A stretch of DNA of 64,000 nt from Candidatus Cloacimonadota bacterium. GTDB taxonomy: Bacteria; Cloacimonadota; Cloacimonadia; Cloacimonadales; TCS61. The notes below the pieces were generated by a model that saw only the letters and a list, made by a program, of their open reading frames with translations, searched no databases and had not been told where the DNA came from. Of this stretch, positions 55,149-64,000 are shown one piece after another. A program made the translations under genes and the position numbers. Each line of letters starts with the position of its first letter. Position 1 is the first letter of the stretch. The stretch lies in assembly GCA_021736135.1 (NCBI GenBank), contig JAIPGO010000005.1:1-64000 (forward strand). The letters run 5' to 3'.

Positions 55149-56707
55149 CGGGCTACCGCCGTCTGGCGCATCTCCCTGATACATATTACTTTTATCTGTC
55201 CCGGATATTGCATTTCAGTTTCTATCTTTCCGGCAATATCACTGGCAATATAGGCTGTCTTTTCATCATCGATCGAAGTGGGATCTACTATGATCCGCAG
55301 CTCGCGTCCAGCCTGAATGGCATAAGATTTATTTACACCTTCAATGGCATTGGCAATATTTTCCATCTGTTCCAGTCGTTTCATGTAAGTTTCAAGCATT
55401 TCACGCCGTGCTCCAGGACGTGCTCCGGATACGGAATCCGCTATTTGAGTTAATACGGCATATACGCTTCCGTATTCCACTTCCTCATGATGGGCCTCTA
55501 TTGCATTTACCACTATCTTTGTTTCGCCGTTCTTACGGGCTGTATTTGCTCCCAGTAGCGCATGTGATCCGTCATACTCATGATCAATGGCTTTTCCTAT
55601 ATCATGCAAAAATCCGCAACGCCGAGCCAGTTCCTGGTCTAATCCTATTTCCGCTGCCAGAATCCCGCATACCCAGCCTGCTTCTATAGAATGTTGTAAT
55701 ACATTCTGACCGTAACTCGTACGGAAGCGTAATCGACCCAGCAGTTTTACTATGTTTGCTGATATATTATGAATGTTCATCTCCATACATGCTTCTTCAC
55801 CAATTTTTACCAGATTATCATTCATTTCTTTGGTGATCTTGGCTATTACCTGTTCAATCCTGCCTGGATGAATTCGCCCGTCACTAATCAGTTTTTCCAG
55901 TGATAAACGGGCTATTTCCCTGCGGACGGGATCAAAACAGCTTAATACTACCGCTTCCGGTGTATCATCTATAATCAGGTCTACACCTGATGCCTTCTCA
56001 AATGTGCGGATATTACGACCTTCTCGACCGATGATCCTGCCCTTCATCTCATCATCCGGCAGAGATACAACAGATACTGTAGATTCCGAAACATAATCTA
56101 TGGCTACACGCTGAATCGCATTAGCTAAAATGCTCGCACTCAGCTTCGCTGCATCATGACGTGTTTGATCCAGAATCCGTCTTACTTCTTTTGCCGCTTC
56201 ATTTCGCGCCTTGTTCTTGAGATTATTCTTTAAGATCTGAATCGCTTCATCGGGAGTTAATCGCGCTATTTCTGATAATTTCTCTGTCTGCTGATTGATC
56301 AATACCTGCAGTTCCTCACGTCTTTCAGAAATCTCTTTCTCTTCCTGCTTCAGTTTTTTCTCAAAATCCTGAATATGCTCTTCTTTCTTGTCAAGAACCT
56401 CTAAACGTTTATCAAGAGATAAAATACGGTCATTATGCTTCTTTTCCAGAACCATCAGGTCTTTTCGACGTAATTCTATCTCTTTCTCATATTTCTTCTG
56501 TTGCTGATACCAGTTATCCTTGGCTTCCAAAACTGCGCTCTTTACCAGCTTCTCTGATTCTTCCTCTGCATCCTTAATGATCTTGCGTGCCAGTTCGTTG
56601 GAATTTAGAATGTTTTTATTAGCTACAGAACGCTGAATATAATTTATGACCAGCATTATTACCAGCCCTGCCACTAATCCTATTAATCCTATTACTATAT
56701 TTAACAT
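55145..56707 (-). CDS. rny: Ribonuclease Y
   Basis: A 520-aa membrane-anchored endoribonuclease. One N-terminal helix (LNIVIGLIGLVAGLVIMLVI) leads into a long coiled coil (about 30-200), a KH domain (KGRIIGREGRNIRTFE) and an HD domain (CGFLHDIGKAIDHE). ATG 56707 is preferred because GTGAGGATC is its ribosome site; the GTG at 56719 is part of that site. It starts the initial steps of mRNA decay. A 6S RNA gene lies directly upstream. Confidence 0.94.
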   Translation of the reverse strand: MLNIVIGLIGLVAGLVIMLVINYIQRSVANKNILNSNELARKIIKDAEEESEKLVKSAVLEAKDNWYQQQKKYEKEIELRRKDLMVLEKKHNDRILSLDKRLEVLDKKEEHIQDFEKKLKQEEKEISERREELQVLINQQTEKLSEIARLTPDEAIQILKNNLKNKARNEAAKEVRRILDQTRHDAAKLSASILANAIQRVAIDYVSESTVSVVSLPDDEMKGRIIGREGRNIRTFEKASGVDLIIDDTPEAVVLSCFDPVRREIARLSLEKLISDGRIHPGRIEQVIAKITKEMNDNLVKIGEEACMEMNIHNISANIVKLLGRLRFRTSYGQNVLQHSIEAGWVCGILAAEIGLDQELARRCGFLHDIGKAIDHEYDGSHALLGANTARKNGETKIVVNAIEAHHEEVEYGSVYAVLTQIADSVSGARPGARREMLETYMKRLEQMENIANAIEGVNKSYAIQAGRELRIIVDPTSIDDEKTAYIASDIAGKIETEMQYPGQIKVICIREMRQTAVAR

Positions 56708-56724
56708 AAAGATCCTCACTTTAT

Positions 56725-56898
56725 AAAACCCGCAGTACCGTGTGAATAAAAGTTCTCGAACCAGAATTAAGGTGAGTATCTACCTTAAATTAGCTTTGCA
56801 GATCCGGATCGTGTCCGGTTTGTGCTCCACCAATGGCCCGATCCTCTATTCGATATCAGTTCAGGAACATTTAATGATCACGAATACCGCAGGCGTTA
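56725..56898 (-). ncRNA. ssrS: 6S RNA
   Basis: A non-coding RNA of about 174 nt that mimics an open promoter and binds the housekeeping RNA polymerase. On the minus strand the 5' end GCCTGCGGTATTCGTG pairs with the 3' end CACACGGTACTGCGGG to form the closing stem. Between them are segments that line up with E. coli 6S: CCTGAACTGATATCG (E. coli CCTGAGCCGATATTT), CATTGGTGGAGCA (GTTGGTGAGCA), and TACTCACCTTAATTCTGGTTC (CATTCACCTTGAACC). A T-run follows the closing stem. The position directly after zapA is the classic ssrS location. Ends are approximate. Confidence 0.85.
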
Positions 56899-56910
56899 TT
56901 TTATATTTTT

Positions 56911-57207
56911 TTAAAATTCTGAATTTAATATATCATCTATTTCCAGATCAAGCTGTTCCCCGCTTTCTTTCTGATCTGTTAGATACACCTTCTCCTTTTC
57001 TTTAACTGCCACATATTCCTCAGGCTGCTCAAGCCGCATACGCAGCAAACGAAGTAGCAGTAAATGATCTCGGGGAAATTGAGAATACTTTTCTTTCATC
57101 TGTTCAAGTTCTTCATTCAACTCCTCTCCCATTAACTGCAGTCGTTCCGGGTCATCTGAATTAAATGAATAACTCTTTCCCAATATCATTACTTCCAGGC
57201 TCTTCAT
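56911..57207 (-). CDS. zapA: Cell division protein ZapA
   Basis: A 98-aa FtsZ-ring stabiliser. The N-terminal head VMILGKSYSFNSDDPERLQ is the family pattern, followed by helices for dimer and tetramer formation (LMGEELNEELEQMKEKY and LLLLRLLRMRLEQ). It follows the coiled-coil gene by 3 bases and precedes the 6S RNA. Confidence 0.88.
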   Translation of the reverse strand: MKSLEVMILGKSYSFNSDDPERLQLMGEELNEELEQMKEKYSQFPRDHLLLLRLLRMRLEQPEEYVAVKEKEKVYLTDQKESGEQLDLEIDDILNSEF

Positions 57208-57210
57208 CGT

Positions 57211-57534
57211 TTATATCTCCTCCACATCCGCCAGCACTTCCTGCAAGAGATCCTGAATATTAGCATCCCGCTCTTCTATCTGATGCATCTTCTTTCTTAA
57301 AATCTCATTAGCGGATTCCAACTCCTGTTCCCTCATAAGCAGACGCTCATTGGCTGATTGTAATGCTGACTTATCTACCTTCAGTTTATCAAGTTCTCCC
57401 TGTTCTTCGCCCTGCTGCTGCAAAAGCGCTTCCAGTAACTCCTTCTCTTCCAGAAGACTATCATATTTACTCTTCAACTGCTTGAATTTATCTACTACTG
57501 CTTTAAACTTGTCCGTTAATTCCATTGTCTGCAT
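57211..57534 (-). CDS. ZapB-like coiled-coil protein
   Basis: A 107-aa all-helical protein, nearly entirely heptad repeats (KFKQLKSKYDSLLEEKELLE, ANERLLMREQELESANEIL). Between pheT and zapA this is the place where a ZapB-like partner of ZapA is often found, and the size and coiled coil agree; there is no diagnostic motif. GAGG at the pheT stop serves as its ribosome site. Confidence 0.65.
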   Translation of the reverse strand: MQTMELTDKFKAVVDKFKQLKSKYDSLLEEKELLEALLQQQGEEQGELDKLKVDKSALQSANERLLMREQELESANEILRKKMHQIEERDANIQDLLQEVLADVEEI

Positions 57535-57536
57535 TT

Positions 57537-59927
57537 TTACCTCAACTCAATTCTGTATTTCTTTTCTAAATTCTGAATGATATTGTGCATTTCCCGAGCA
57601 ATTATATCATCATTCAAAGTTTTTTTAGATGATGAAAATGTCAGGCTGAATGTCAAGCTTCTTTTTTCCGCAGCAATATTTTTCCCTTTATATTCATCAA
57701 ATAACACTATCTGACTGATCTGTTTGCCACCAGATTCCAATATCGTTTTTCTTATCTCAGATACGTCAAATTCTCGGCTGATGACAAAGGATAGGTCGCG
57801 CAATACAGGTGGAAATTTCGCTATTTCCTGATATGCCGGAATCAATTCCCTCTTTTGACGGTAAATAGCATCAAGGTAAATATCAAAACTGTAACAAACC
57901 TGCTCAATGCCATATGACCGGCACACTTTACCATCCAGTTTTCCCATACTCGCCAGTTTAACACTACTCAAATAAAAATCAAGTCCTGTCCCCGATTGAT
58001 AATACCTTTCGTCAGAATTGCGTTCCTCCCAATTCCTCAAGCGCATTACACTTAAAATATCTTCCACAACTCCCTTTATATCATAAAAATCTAGATCTTC
58101 AACTTTTCTACCCCAAAAAACCTGCTCTCTGTTTCCTGTCATTACCCCGCATAAATGATAATCTTCCTGCGCCAGTTTTCCGCTGCTTTGACGAAACACC
58201 TTGTTCATCTCAAACAATTTCAGGCTCTTTTGTCCATAATTGATATTGCTCAACACATTACGCAGGATATCTGGCAGCAGCACAGGACGCATGATCGCAT
58301 AACTTGAGCCCAGGGGATTCTTGAGGGTTACAAACCTGCGTCTTTCATCAGCTTCTTCTATTCTCAATTTATCAAGATCGGCAGGATCACTAAAACTCCA
58401 GTTCACTACTTCACAAAAACCCAGACTCACCAGCATATCCTGCACCTGACGGCGGTTGCGGAATATGTCATAATTCATTATTTTCCGAATCTGTAGTTTC
58501 TGCTCAATATTATTATAGCCATAAAGTCTGATAATTTCTTCAATCAAATCTATTTCGCGGGTTAAATCCTTGCGGTAATGAGGAATTTCAAATTCCATAC
58601 TCTCGGCTTCTTCCTTATGAAGAATCAGCCCTAGTGATTCTAGATAGCGCCTGATCTGCTCTGGTGCAATTTTTACACTTAATACCTTTTCCACTCTACC
58701 AGGTCTTATGGTTACCAGAATAGTTCCCACTGGTTTAGGATAGCTGTCCAGCATTCCACTTACCAGTTCACCACCTGCCGTCTGCAGAATAAGTTCGCAG
58801 CAGCGTCTACTCGCCAGTTCTGCCTGTTCATCACTCATATCTCGCTCAAATCGGTATGCTGAATCAGTAAATATCGACAGCCGCTTCGATGTGCGACGCA
58901 CACTGTTATAAAGAAAATTCGCCGATTCAATTATTATGTCGCGCGTTTCTTCCGATATCTGGGAATTGGCCGCTCCAATTACTCCTGCCAGTGCAATGAC
59001 TTTTTGCGGATCTGCAATTACCAGATCCTCTGCATTCAGATCATGCGTTATATTCTGCAGGTCTGTAAATCTCTCGCCTGCCTGCCCGCGTCGCATCAAT
59101 ATCGTCTGCTCTGCTACAAGTTTATAATCAAAGGCATGTAAGGGATGTCCAAGTTCCAGCATCACATAATTGGTCACATCCACCACGTTATTGATTGAGC
59201 GCATACCCACTGCTTCCAAACTGCGTTTCAGCCATTGTGGAGAAGCACCTATTTTTACATCTTTAATCATCCTTGCTGTATAACGTGTGCAGAGATCTGT
59301 TGCCTGATTTTCCAGCTTGAGGAGTTTTCTGATATCTCCTTTCCCGGCCGGTAATACTGGTTCTGGCATTTGCAAACTCTTATGAAGAAGCGCACTCAAA
59401 TCCCGTGCTATCCCTGTTATACAAAGAAGATCTGGACGATTAGGCGTGATTTCCACGTCAAATATTACATCTGACTTGTCATAATAATCGCTCAAATGCC
59501 TGCCGGGTTCAAAGTTCTCATCTAAGATCATGATCCCGTCATGATTATCCGATATACCCAGTTCCTTTTCACTGCACAGCATGCCATAAGATTCTTCTCC
59601 GCGCAGTTTCGCCCTCTTGATCTTAAATTCCCCCAGATCTGCACCCACGGGTGCCAGCGCTACTTTGCTGCCGGCAGCGCAGTTAGCAGCCCCACAGATC
59701 ACCTGCAAAATTTCCTCGCCATTATCTACCTGGCAGATGGAAAGATGTTCACTACCCGGATGCGCTTCTCTGCTCTTGATCTCTGCCACTATTATCTGCT
59801 CCAGTAATTCACCCTGATGTTCAACTGCTTCCACTTCGATGCCGGAAAAAGTTAATTCATGTTCCAGCGCTTTGCCGTTGAGATCAATATCTATATAATT
59901 CCTTAACCATTTATAACTTAGCTTCAT
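57537..59927 (-). CDS. pheT: Phenylalanyl-tRNA synthetase beta subunit
   Basis: A 796-aa subunit. Order: tRNA-binding EMAP-like domain (IIVAEIKSREAHPGSEHL, near 45), B3/B4 editing domain, B5 domain, catalytic-like core and C-terminal anticodon-binding domain (FPPVLRDLSFVI, near 705). It is of normal length and follows pheS by 14 bases. Confidence 0.96.
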   Translation of the reverse strand: MKLSYKWLRNYIDIDLNGKALEHELTFSGIEVEAVEHQGELLEQIIVAEIKSREAHPGSEHLSICQVDNGEEILQVICGAANCAAGSKVALAPVGADLGEFKIKRAKLRGEESYGMLCSEKELGISDNHDGIMILDENFEPGRHLSDYYDKSDVIFDVEITPNRPDLLCITGIARDLSALLHKSLQMPEPVLPAGKGDIRKLLKLENQATDLCTRYTARMIKDVKIGASPQWLKRSLEAVGMRSINNVVDVTNYVMLELGHPLHAFDYKLVAEQTILMRRGQAGERFTDLQNITHDLNAEDLVIADPQKVIALAGVIGAANSQISEETRDIIIESANFLYNSVRRTSKRLSIFTDSAYRFERDMSDEQAELASRRCCELILQTAGGELVSGMLDSYPKPVGTILVTIRPGRVEKVLSVKIAPEQIRRYLESLGLILHKEEAESMEFEIPHYRKDLTREIDLIEEIIRLYGYNNIEQKLQIRKIMNYDIFRNRRQVQDMLVSLGFCEVVNWSFSDPADLDKLRIEEADERRRFVTLKNPLGSSYAIMRPVLLPDILRNVLSNINYGQKSLKLFEMNKVFRQSSGKLAQEDYHLCGVMTGNREQVFWGRKVEDLDFYDIKGVVEDILSVMRLRNWEERNSDERYYQSGTGLDFYLSSVKLASMGKLDGKVCRSYGIEQVCYSFDIYLDAIYRQKRELIPAYQEIAKFPPVLRDLSFVISREFDVSEIRKTILESGGKQISQIVLFDEYKGKNIAAEKRSLTFSLTFSSSKKTLNDDIIAREMHNIIQNLEKKYRIELR

Positions 59928-59941
59928 AACTCTTCCCGCTT

Positions 59942-60961
59942 CTACCGGAATTGACGCAAAAAACGTACATCATTGCCAAATAATAAACGCATATCCGTGA
60001 TCCCGAAACGCAGCATCGCTATCCTGTCTATACCAAGTCCAAAAGCATAACCGGTATATTTCTCTCCGTCGATGCCTACGATTTCAAATACATTCGGATC
60101 TACTATTCCAGCTCCACCTAATTCCAGCCAGCCGGTTTCTTTACATAAACTGCAGCCGCTACCCAGACACTTCGGGCAAACCATATCCATCTCCGCACTC
60201 GGTTCCGTAAAAGGAAAGAAATGCGGACGTATCCTTACGGCAATCTCCGGTCCGAATAACTCCTGAGCAAAATGATTCAGCATATCCCGCAGATCTGCCA
60301 GACTGATTCCTTCATCAACAACCAGCGCCTCCACCTGGTGAAAACAGGGGGAATGCGTGGCATCATTATCATTTCGATATGTTCTACCGGGACAGATTAT
60401 TTTAATAGGGGGCTTGGTGTTTTCCATTACCCGCACTTGCACCGGTGACGTATGCGTGCGTAAAAGCACATCGTCCTTAATGTAAAAAGTATCTGATAAA
60501 TCCCGTGCCGGATGGTCTTGCGGAGTATTTAAAGCATCAAAATTATGATATTCATCTTCAACATCGGGCCCATCGGCTACCTGAAAGCCCAAACCAAGGA
60601 AAAGATCCTCTATATCACGCCAGGTCTGCGTGATAGGATGTAATACTCCCCGTTCAAAGCGTCGACCCGGCATTGATAGATCAAGACGTTCAGATTGAAG
60701 TTCCTGAGTATATTCAGCATCTTTCAATGTCTCCAGACGGCTCTTGAGCAATGCTTCCAGCTTCTGTTTCGCTTCATTGACTATCTTGCCAAAACCAGGG
60801 CGTTCCGCGGTAGGCAGTTCAACCAGCCTCTGCAAAAATCCGTTGACAGCGCTCTTCTTGCCTAGATACTGCGATTTCAACTGCATTAGATCATGCTGAC
60901 GTGCCGCCTGATTTATCTCCTGCGCCGCCTGCTCGACCAGCCGCTTCAACTCTTCAATCAT
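59942..60961 (-). CDS. pheS: Phenylalanyl-tRNA synthetase alpha subunit
   Basis: A 339-aa class II catalytic subunit. It has the N-terminal coiled coil, motif 2 (CPGRTYRNDNDATHSPCFHQ, near 190), and motif 3 GYAFGLGIDRIAMLRFGI. A C-x2-C pair set (CPKCLGSGCSLCKETGW) forms a small zinc-like insert seen in many bacterial enzymes. GAGGGTGGG precedes the ATG. Confidence 0.96.
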   Translation of the reverse strand: MIEELKRLVEQAAQEINQAARQHDLMQLKSQYLGKKSAVNGFLQRLVELPTAERPGFGKIVNEAKQKLEALLKSRLETLKDAEYTQELQSERLDLSMPGRRFERGVLHPITQTWRDIEDLFLGLGFQVADGPDVEDEYHNFDALNTPQDHPARDLSDTFYIKDDVLLRTHTSPVQVRVMENTKPPIKIICPGRTYRNDNDATHSPCFHQVEALVVDEGISLADLRDMLNHFAQELFGPEIAVRIRPHFFPFTEPSAEMDMVCPKCLGSGCSLCKETGWLELGGAGIVDPNVFEIVGIDGEKYTGYAFGLGIDRIAMLRFGITDMRLLFGNDVRFLRQFR

Positions 60962-60987
60962 CCCACCCTCTTTTAATCATTAATTAT

Positions 60988-61344
60988 TTAATTAAGCTTC
61001 TGACGGGCTACTTCACATAATTGAGTAAATGCCTCTTCATCATGAAATGCCAGAAACGCCAGAGCTTTGCGATCAATTTCCACTTCTGCCAGTTTTAAGC
61101 CATGAATTAACTGACTGTATGACATATTGTTCAGGTGCGCTCCCGCATTGATGCGGATGATCCATAACTTGCGGAATTCACGTTTCTTGTTCTTGCGGTC
61201 ACGATAGGCGTAAAGCCAGCCCTTTTCCACTGCCTGACGCGCTGTTCTGTATAATTTGCTTCTGCCGCCACGATAACCACGTGCTAATTTGAGATATTTC
61301 TTCTTCCTTTTATGTGCTGCCACATTATTCATTGATCTTGGCAT
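60988..61344 (-). CDS. rplT: Ribosomal protein L20
   Basis: A 118-aa 50S protein with the family N-terminus HKRKKKYLKLARGYRGGRSK and the assembly-globule FRKLWIIRINAGAHLNNMSY. GGAGAGG lies before the ATG. In other bacteria L20 represses its own operon, which bears on the infC leader here. Confidence 0.97.
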   Translation of the reverse strand: MPRSMNNVAAHKRKKKYLKLARGYRGGRSKLYRTARQAVEKGWLYAYRDRKNKKREFRKLWIIRINAGAHLNNMSYSQLIHGLKLAEVEIDRKALAFLAFHDEEAFTQLCEVARQKLN

Positions 61345-61356
61345 AATTCCTCTCCT

Positions 61357-61551
61357 TTAAATTCCTAACATTTTCTTCATTCTGGGCAGGTCACTTGAGT
61401 GCACCAGATCGCTGTGACGTAAATTACGTTTCCGCTTGGGTGACTTCTTCGTAAATATATGCCCGGCACAAGCATGTGATCTTTTTAACTTGCCATTTCC
61501 TGTGAGCTTGAAGCGTTTCGCTACTGCCCTTCTCGTTTTTAACTTAGGCAT
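61357..61551 (-). CDS. rpmI: Ribosomal protein L35
   Basis: A 64-aa basic 50S protein: [20 protein letters not shown] and later [15 protein letters not shown] match the family. AGGAGG precedes the ATG. It lies between infC and rplT as usual. Confidence 0.97.
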   Translation of the reverse strand: MPKLKTRRAVAKRFKLTGNGKLKRSHACAGHIFTKKSPKRKRNLRHSDLVHSSDLPRMKKMLGI

Positions 61552-61576
61552 AGTTCCTCCTGATATATTTGATTTT

Positions 61577-62194
61577 TTATTCCTTGCTTTCCGTCTCTTC
61601 TACTTCCGTTTCTCCTGGCTTCTGTTCCGCAAACTTATCTATATCTCGCTTCGGGGCTACTATCATAAAGATGGTTCGACCTTCTGTTACGGGCTTAGAA
61701 TCCACTTCTATATACTCCTTAAGATCTTCTTCCAGACGTTTTAAAAGATCAAATCCTATTTCTTTATGCGCCAGTTGACGACCTCGAAATCGTACTGTGA
61801 ATTTGACTTTGTTATGCTGCATCAAAAACTTCAAGGCGTTATTCTTCTTGAAATTGTAATCATGTTCCTCTGTATTGGGCCCGAACTTGATTTCCTTTAC
61901 CTGAACCACATGCTGTTTCTTGCGGCTCTCTCGCATCTTGCGCTCTTTCTGGTAATGATACTGACCAAAATCAAGTATCCGGCAAACCGGTGGGTTTGCA
62001 CTCGGTGATATTTCCACCAGATCAAGGTTCTGCTGCTTTGCCATATTTATTGCCTCTGCTAGCGATACGACTCCTACCTGGCTCCCATCACTGTCTATCA
62101 ATCTTACCTGATCTGCCCTGATTTCACGGTTTATCTTCTCTTTTGGTACCGTTGGCTTCAGCTTAGCCTTTCCTCTTCTTATACGTATGGAAAT
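61577..62194 (-). CDS. infC: Translation initiation factor IF-3, likely AUU start
   Basis: A 205-aa IF-3 with a short N-terminal extension, the N-domain ([17 protein letters not shown]), linker and C-domain ([19 protein letters not shown]). No ATG, GTG or TTG lies between the strong ribosome site AAGGAGG (62206-62200) and the conserved region; the only in-frame codons are GAC, ATT, ATT, TCC, ATA. ATT at 62194-62192, 5 bases after the site, is the best start, as in the AUU starts of other infC genes, where IF-3 represses itself. The GTG at 62245 would place the terminator stem and ribosome site inside the gene. A final acidic tail ends the protein. Confidence 0.9.
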   Translation of the reverse strand: MSIRIRRGKAKLKPTVPKEKINREIRADQVRLIDSDGSQVGVVSLAEAINMAKQQNLDLVEISPSANPPVCRILDFGQYHYQKERKMRESRKKQHVVQVKEIKFGPNTEEHDYNFKKNNALKFLMQHNKVKFTVRFRGRQLAHKEIGFDLLKRLEEDLKEYIEVDSKPVTEGRTIFMIVAPKRDIDKFAEQKPGETEVEETESKE

Positions 62195-62224
62195 AATGTC
62201 CTCCTTTTTCCATAAAATAAATAA

Positions 62225-62251
62225 GAGCGGGTGCAATTGCTGCACCCGCTC
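62225..62251 (-). promoter_or_regulatory. Terminator-like stem in the infC leader
   Basis: On the minus strand GAGCGGGTGCA-GCAAT-TGCACCCGCTC forms an 11-bp stem (12 bp with the flanking A-T pair) followed by TTATTTATTTTAT, 18 bases before the infC ribosome site. Such leader terminators control the infC-rpmI-rplT operon through L20 in Gram-positive bacteria; a similar attenuator is likely here. Confidence 0.6.
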
Positions 62252-62297
62252 TCTGGAATATATGCGTTATCACTCTCTCTCTTTAAGAAAAAGTGTC

Positions 62298-62318
62298 ATT
62301 ATATCTTCTATTCCTTTA
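62298..62318 (-). promoter_or_regulatory. Candidate infC operon promoter (-10 region)
   Basis: On the minus strand a perfect TATAAT (62303-62298). A poor -35 (TTAAGG at 16 bases or TTGTTA at 19 bases) stands upstream. A start near 62291 gives a leader of about 95 nt that carries the terminator-like stem. Confidence 0.4.
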
Positions 62319-63061
62319 ACCTTAACAAGTATTCCCGCCGGAAACCGTAAGGTAGGAGCAGGTGCTCCTTTTCCCTATTTCATTGACATTAACAAATAAT
62401 TTCAATCCCTCAATGTAGTCAATATCTTTATTTTTATACTGGCATCCCCTCGTTTTTATAAAATCTGTCTGACAATATTTCTATTATGACCCATCAGAGA
62501 AAAAAGAGGCATAACCTCCGGTTAAACGAAGTGCCACCTAAGGAACTAAGCTCTACAACTCCCCCCACTCCACCAGTTGCGGAGTACCTTACCGAAGGCT
62601 ATACACCTTTAACAACTTAAGATTAATGATTAACAAACGTTGCCTGGAATATCTCTCTACTAATCAATAAGTTAACCTTTTATCTCTATTTGTGCGTGTT
62701 GCCGGTGCCGTACGTAATTAATATCTTGTGTTTATTCGCTGACCCCTGCAACTTACCACAAAATCCCCAGTCTGCAATATTAATTCCTATCTCTCTTCTG
62801 TTCGCGTTGTTCGCGGCTAAAAAAATCTTTTATTAGCAGCGTACCAAACGAAAAAGATGAACAGAAGAGGGATTTAACCCATATTGTGCAGTAAGCTTTT
62901 ACAAAGAGGGCTAATCCCGATACGTCGGGATGAGTGCAGAGAAGTTAGAAAAAGATCAGTGAATATTTTTAATATTTATGATTATTTTGTAACTTTCTCT
63001 GTGCCAGTAACTTGGTGCTATTTGTGAAATCCTACTGCACAAAGTGGGTTTAATACTTTAA
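62319..63061. other. Intergenic stretch upstream of infC
   Basis: No gene is supported. The usual thrS neighbour is absent. Small palindromes occur: GGAGCAGGTGCTCC around 62355-62368 and ATCCCGA-TACG-TCGGGAT around 62914-62931. No tRNA found by eye. Confidence 0.4.
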
Positions 63062-64000
63062 TCACAGAATTATAATAAATTCGGCACCATCCGGATGATT
63101 GATAAGCTTTAAATCTCCATTGAGATGCTTTTCGATGATCATTTTGGACAGGTAAAGCCCGATACCGGAACTGTTCATTTCATTTTTTGTGGAAATGTAA
63201 AGTTCAAAAATAATTTCTTGAATTTCCGGTGACACTCCTCCCCCGTTATCCTTGATGGAAATAACTGCATGATTCTTTTCGCAATACTGGTGCACATTTA
63301 CCTGGGGAGCAGCTATTTTACGCTCGAGCAATATATCAAAAGAATTCGTAAGGATATTATTTATAACTTCTGAAAATTCACTGCGAAACCCTTTTATCTG
63401 AAAATTACCTTCCAGTTCCGCGCTGAGTATTACGTTGTTATTCTGAAAACGGCTGCGGTTCAGCTCAATAACCTCATTGATCACTTCCTCTATATTGAAT
63501 ACGCGTTCTTCTTCTGAGCTTTTATAAAAATGCCTGAATGAATCGATCGAGCGTGATAGTTCTTTTAGTATATTATAAGAAGTAGATATTTTTTCCTTCA
63601 GTATCTCATCAGTTAATTCACCAAAATCCCAGGCGTCCTGAATAGAATGAATAGTAACACTGATAGCATTCAATGGCTGACGCCAGTTATGTGCCAGTCT
63701 TGATATCATTTCTCCAATTGCTGCCTGTCGTCTTTTCTGTAATATCTGAGCATCTTTGAGCCTGAGTTCATCTACTGTTACCTTCACTTTCTTTTCCAGT
63801 TCTCGATGCATGTGCTGCAAATTGTTAAGGGCCTGCCGCAGTTCCAACTCAATGCTTTTTCTCTGTAAGGCTGAGGCGATTTCGTCTGATACAAAATCCA
63901 GCATCTGCAGATCATTTTCAGTATAAAGCTCAGGATTATCATAGCTTTGCACAACAATTACCCCAATTATTTCCTCTTCTTTACGCAAAGGTGCTCCCAA
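63062..64000 (-). CDS. Sensor histidine kinase, 5' end outside the window
   Basis: The C-terminal 312 aa of a two-component kinase. It opens inside a GAF-like sensor domain (IIGVIVVQSYDNPELYTENDLQMLDFVSDEI pattern), then a coiled-coil helix, the phospho-acceptor box GEMISRLAHNWRQPLNAISV with its His near residue 107, and a HATPase domain (NILTNSFDIL, IKDNGGGV, SSGIGLYLSKMIIEK). The H-box with HNWRQPLN is the HWRQPL type. The start lies to the right of 64000; no response regulator is visible. Confidence 0.88.
   Translation of the reverse strand: MGAPLRKEEEIIGVIVVQSYDNPELYTENDLQMLDFVSDEIASALQRKSIELELRQALNNLQHMHRELEKKVKVTVDELRLKDAQILQKRRQAAIGEMISRLAHNWRQPLNAISVTIHSIQDAWDFGELTDEILKEKISTSYNILKELSRSIDSFRHFYKSSEEERVFNIEEVINEVIELNRSRFQNNNVILSAELEGNFQIKGFRSEFSEVINNILTNSFDILLERKIAAPQVNVHQYCEKNHAVISIKDNGGGVSPEIQEIIFELYISTKNEMNSSGIGLYLSKMIIEKHLNGDLKLINHPDGAEFIIIL

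Noticed and set aside
62195-62245. GTG start of infC giving a 222-aa protein
   Set aside because: It would place the leader stem and the strong ribosome site inside the gene, and the extra residues are not IF-3-like.

Overview
The window looks like a contiguous chromosomal segment of a Gram-negative bacterium of the Fibrobacteres-Chlorobi-Bacteroidetes (FCB) group, most likely a Candidatus Cloacimonadota-type lineage. The pointers are three secreted proteins carrying or ending in the NYPNPF motif of type IX/FlgD-like C-terminal domains, many lipoproteins with Leu/Ser-rich lipoboxes, heptosyltransferases and Mla-type outer-membrane lipid genes, and moderate AT-richness. The lineage is inferred; no rRNA is present to settle it.

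Left part (1-16.4 kb), accessory in character: an HD-phosphohydrolase gene broken by one in-frame TAA; a histidine/aromatic ammonia-lyase (hutH-like); a compact five-gene operon CotH kinase - VTC polyphosphate polymerase - DUF4956 - TolC-like - HlyD-like; a two-gene ABC operon (permease and lipoprotein binding protein, no ATPase) enclosed by two 277-bp inverted repeats of about 92% identity; two tandem paralogous lipoproteins that both stop exactly after NYPNPF; and a ChlI/ChlD-like AAA-VWA pair.

Envelope glycan region (16.5-27.1 kb): a plus-strand operon (DUF6165, GT9, inositol-phosphate synthase, CDP-glycerol-transferase-like protein, CDP-inositol-type cytidylyltransferase) converges with a minus-strand operon of six glycosyltransferase-class genes. 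Together they predict synthesis of CDP-inositol and its use to decorate a surface glycan, the best candidate for an undescribed system here.

Core region (27.4-64 kb), almost all on the minus strand: a thioesterase; aspS-mtaB-mlaF-mlaD and a giant metallopeptidase/TolB-propeller/Omp85-barrel fusion; gyrB-gyrA and a lipoprotein; small lipoprotein-dinB-AddB-like-AddA-like-glmM; a large lipoprotein; then infC-rpmI-rplT-pheS-pheT-zapB-like-zapA-(6S RNA)-rny-ymdB-folD. A sensor histidine kinase runs off the right edge.

Notable details read directly from sequence: a 6S RNA (ssrS) between zapA and rny; an AUU start for infC with a terminator-like leader; GyrA with Gln83 and Pro87 at the quinolone-binding positions; a FolD lacking the catalytic lysine; and a dispersed 50-bp hairpin family with compensatory base changes. 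No tRNA, rRNA, CRISPR, transposase or prophage was seen.
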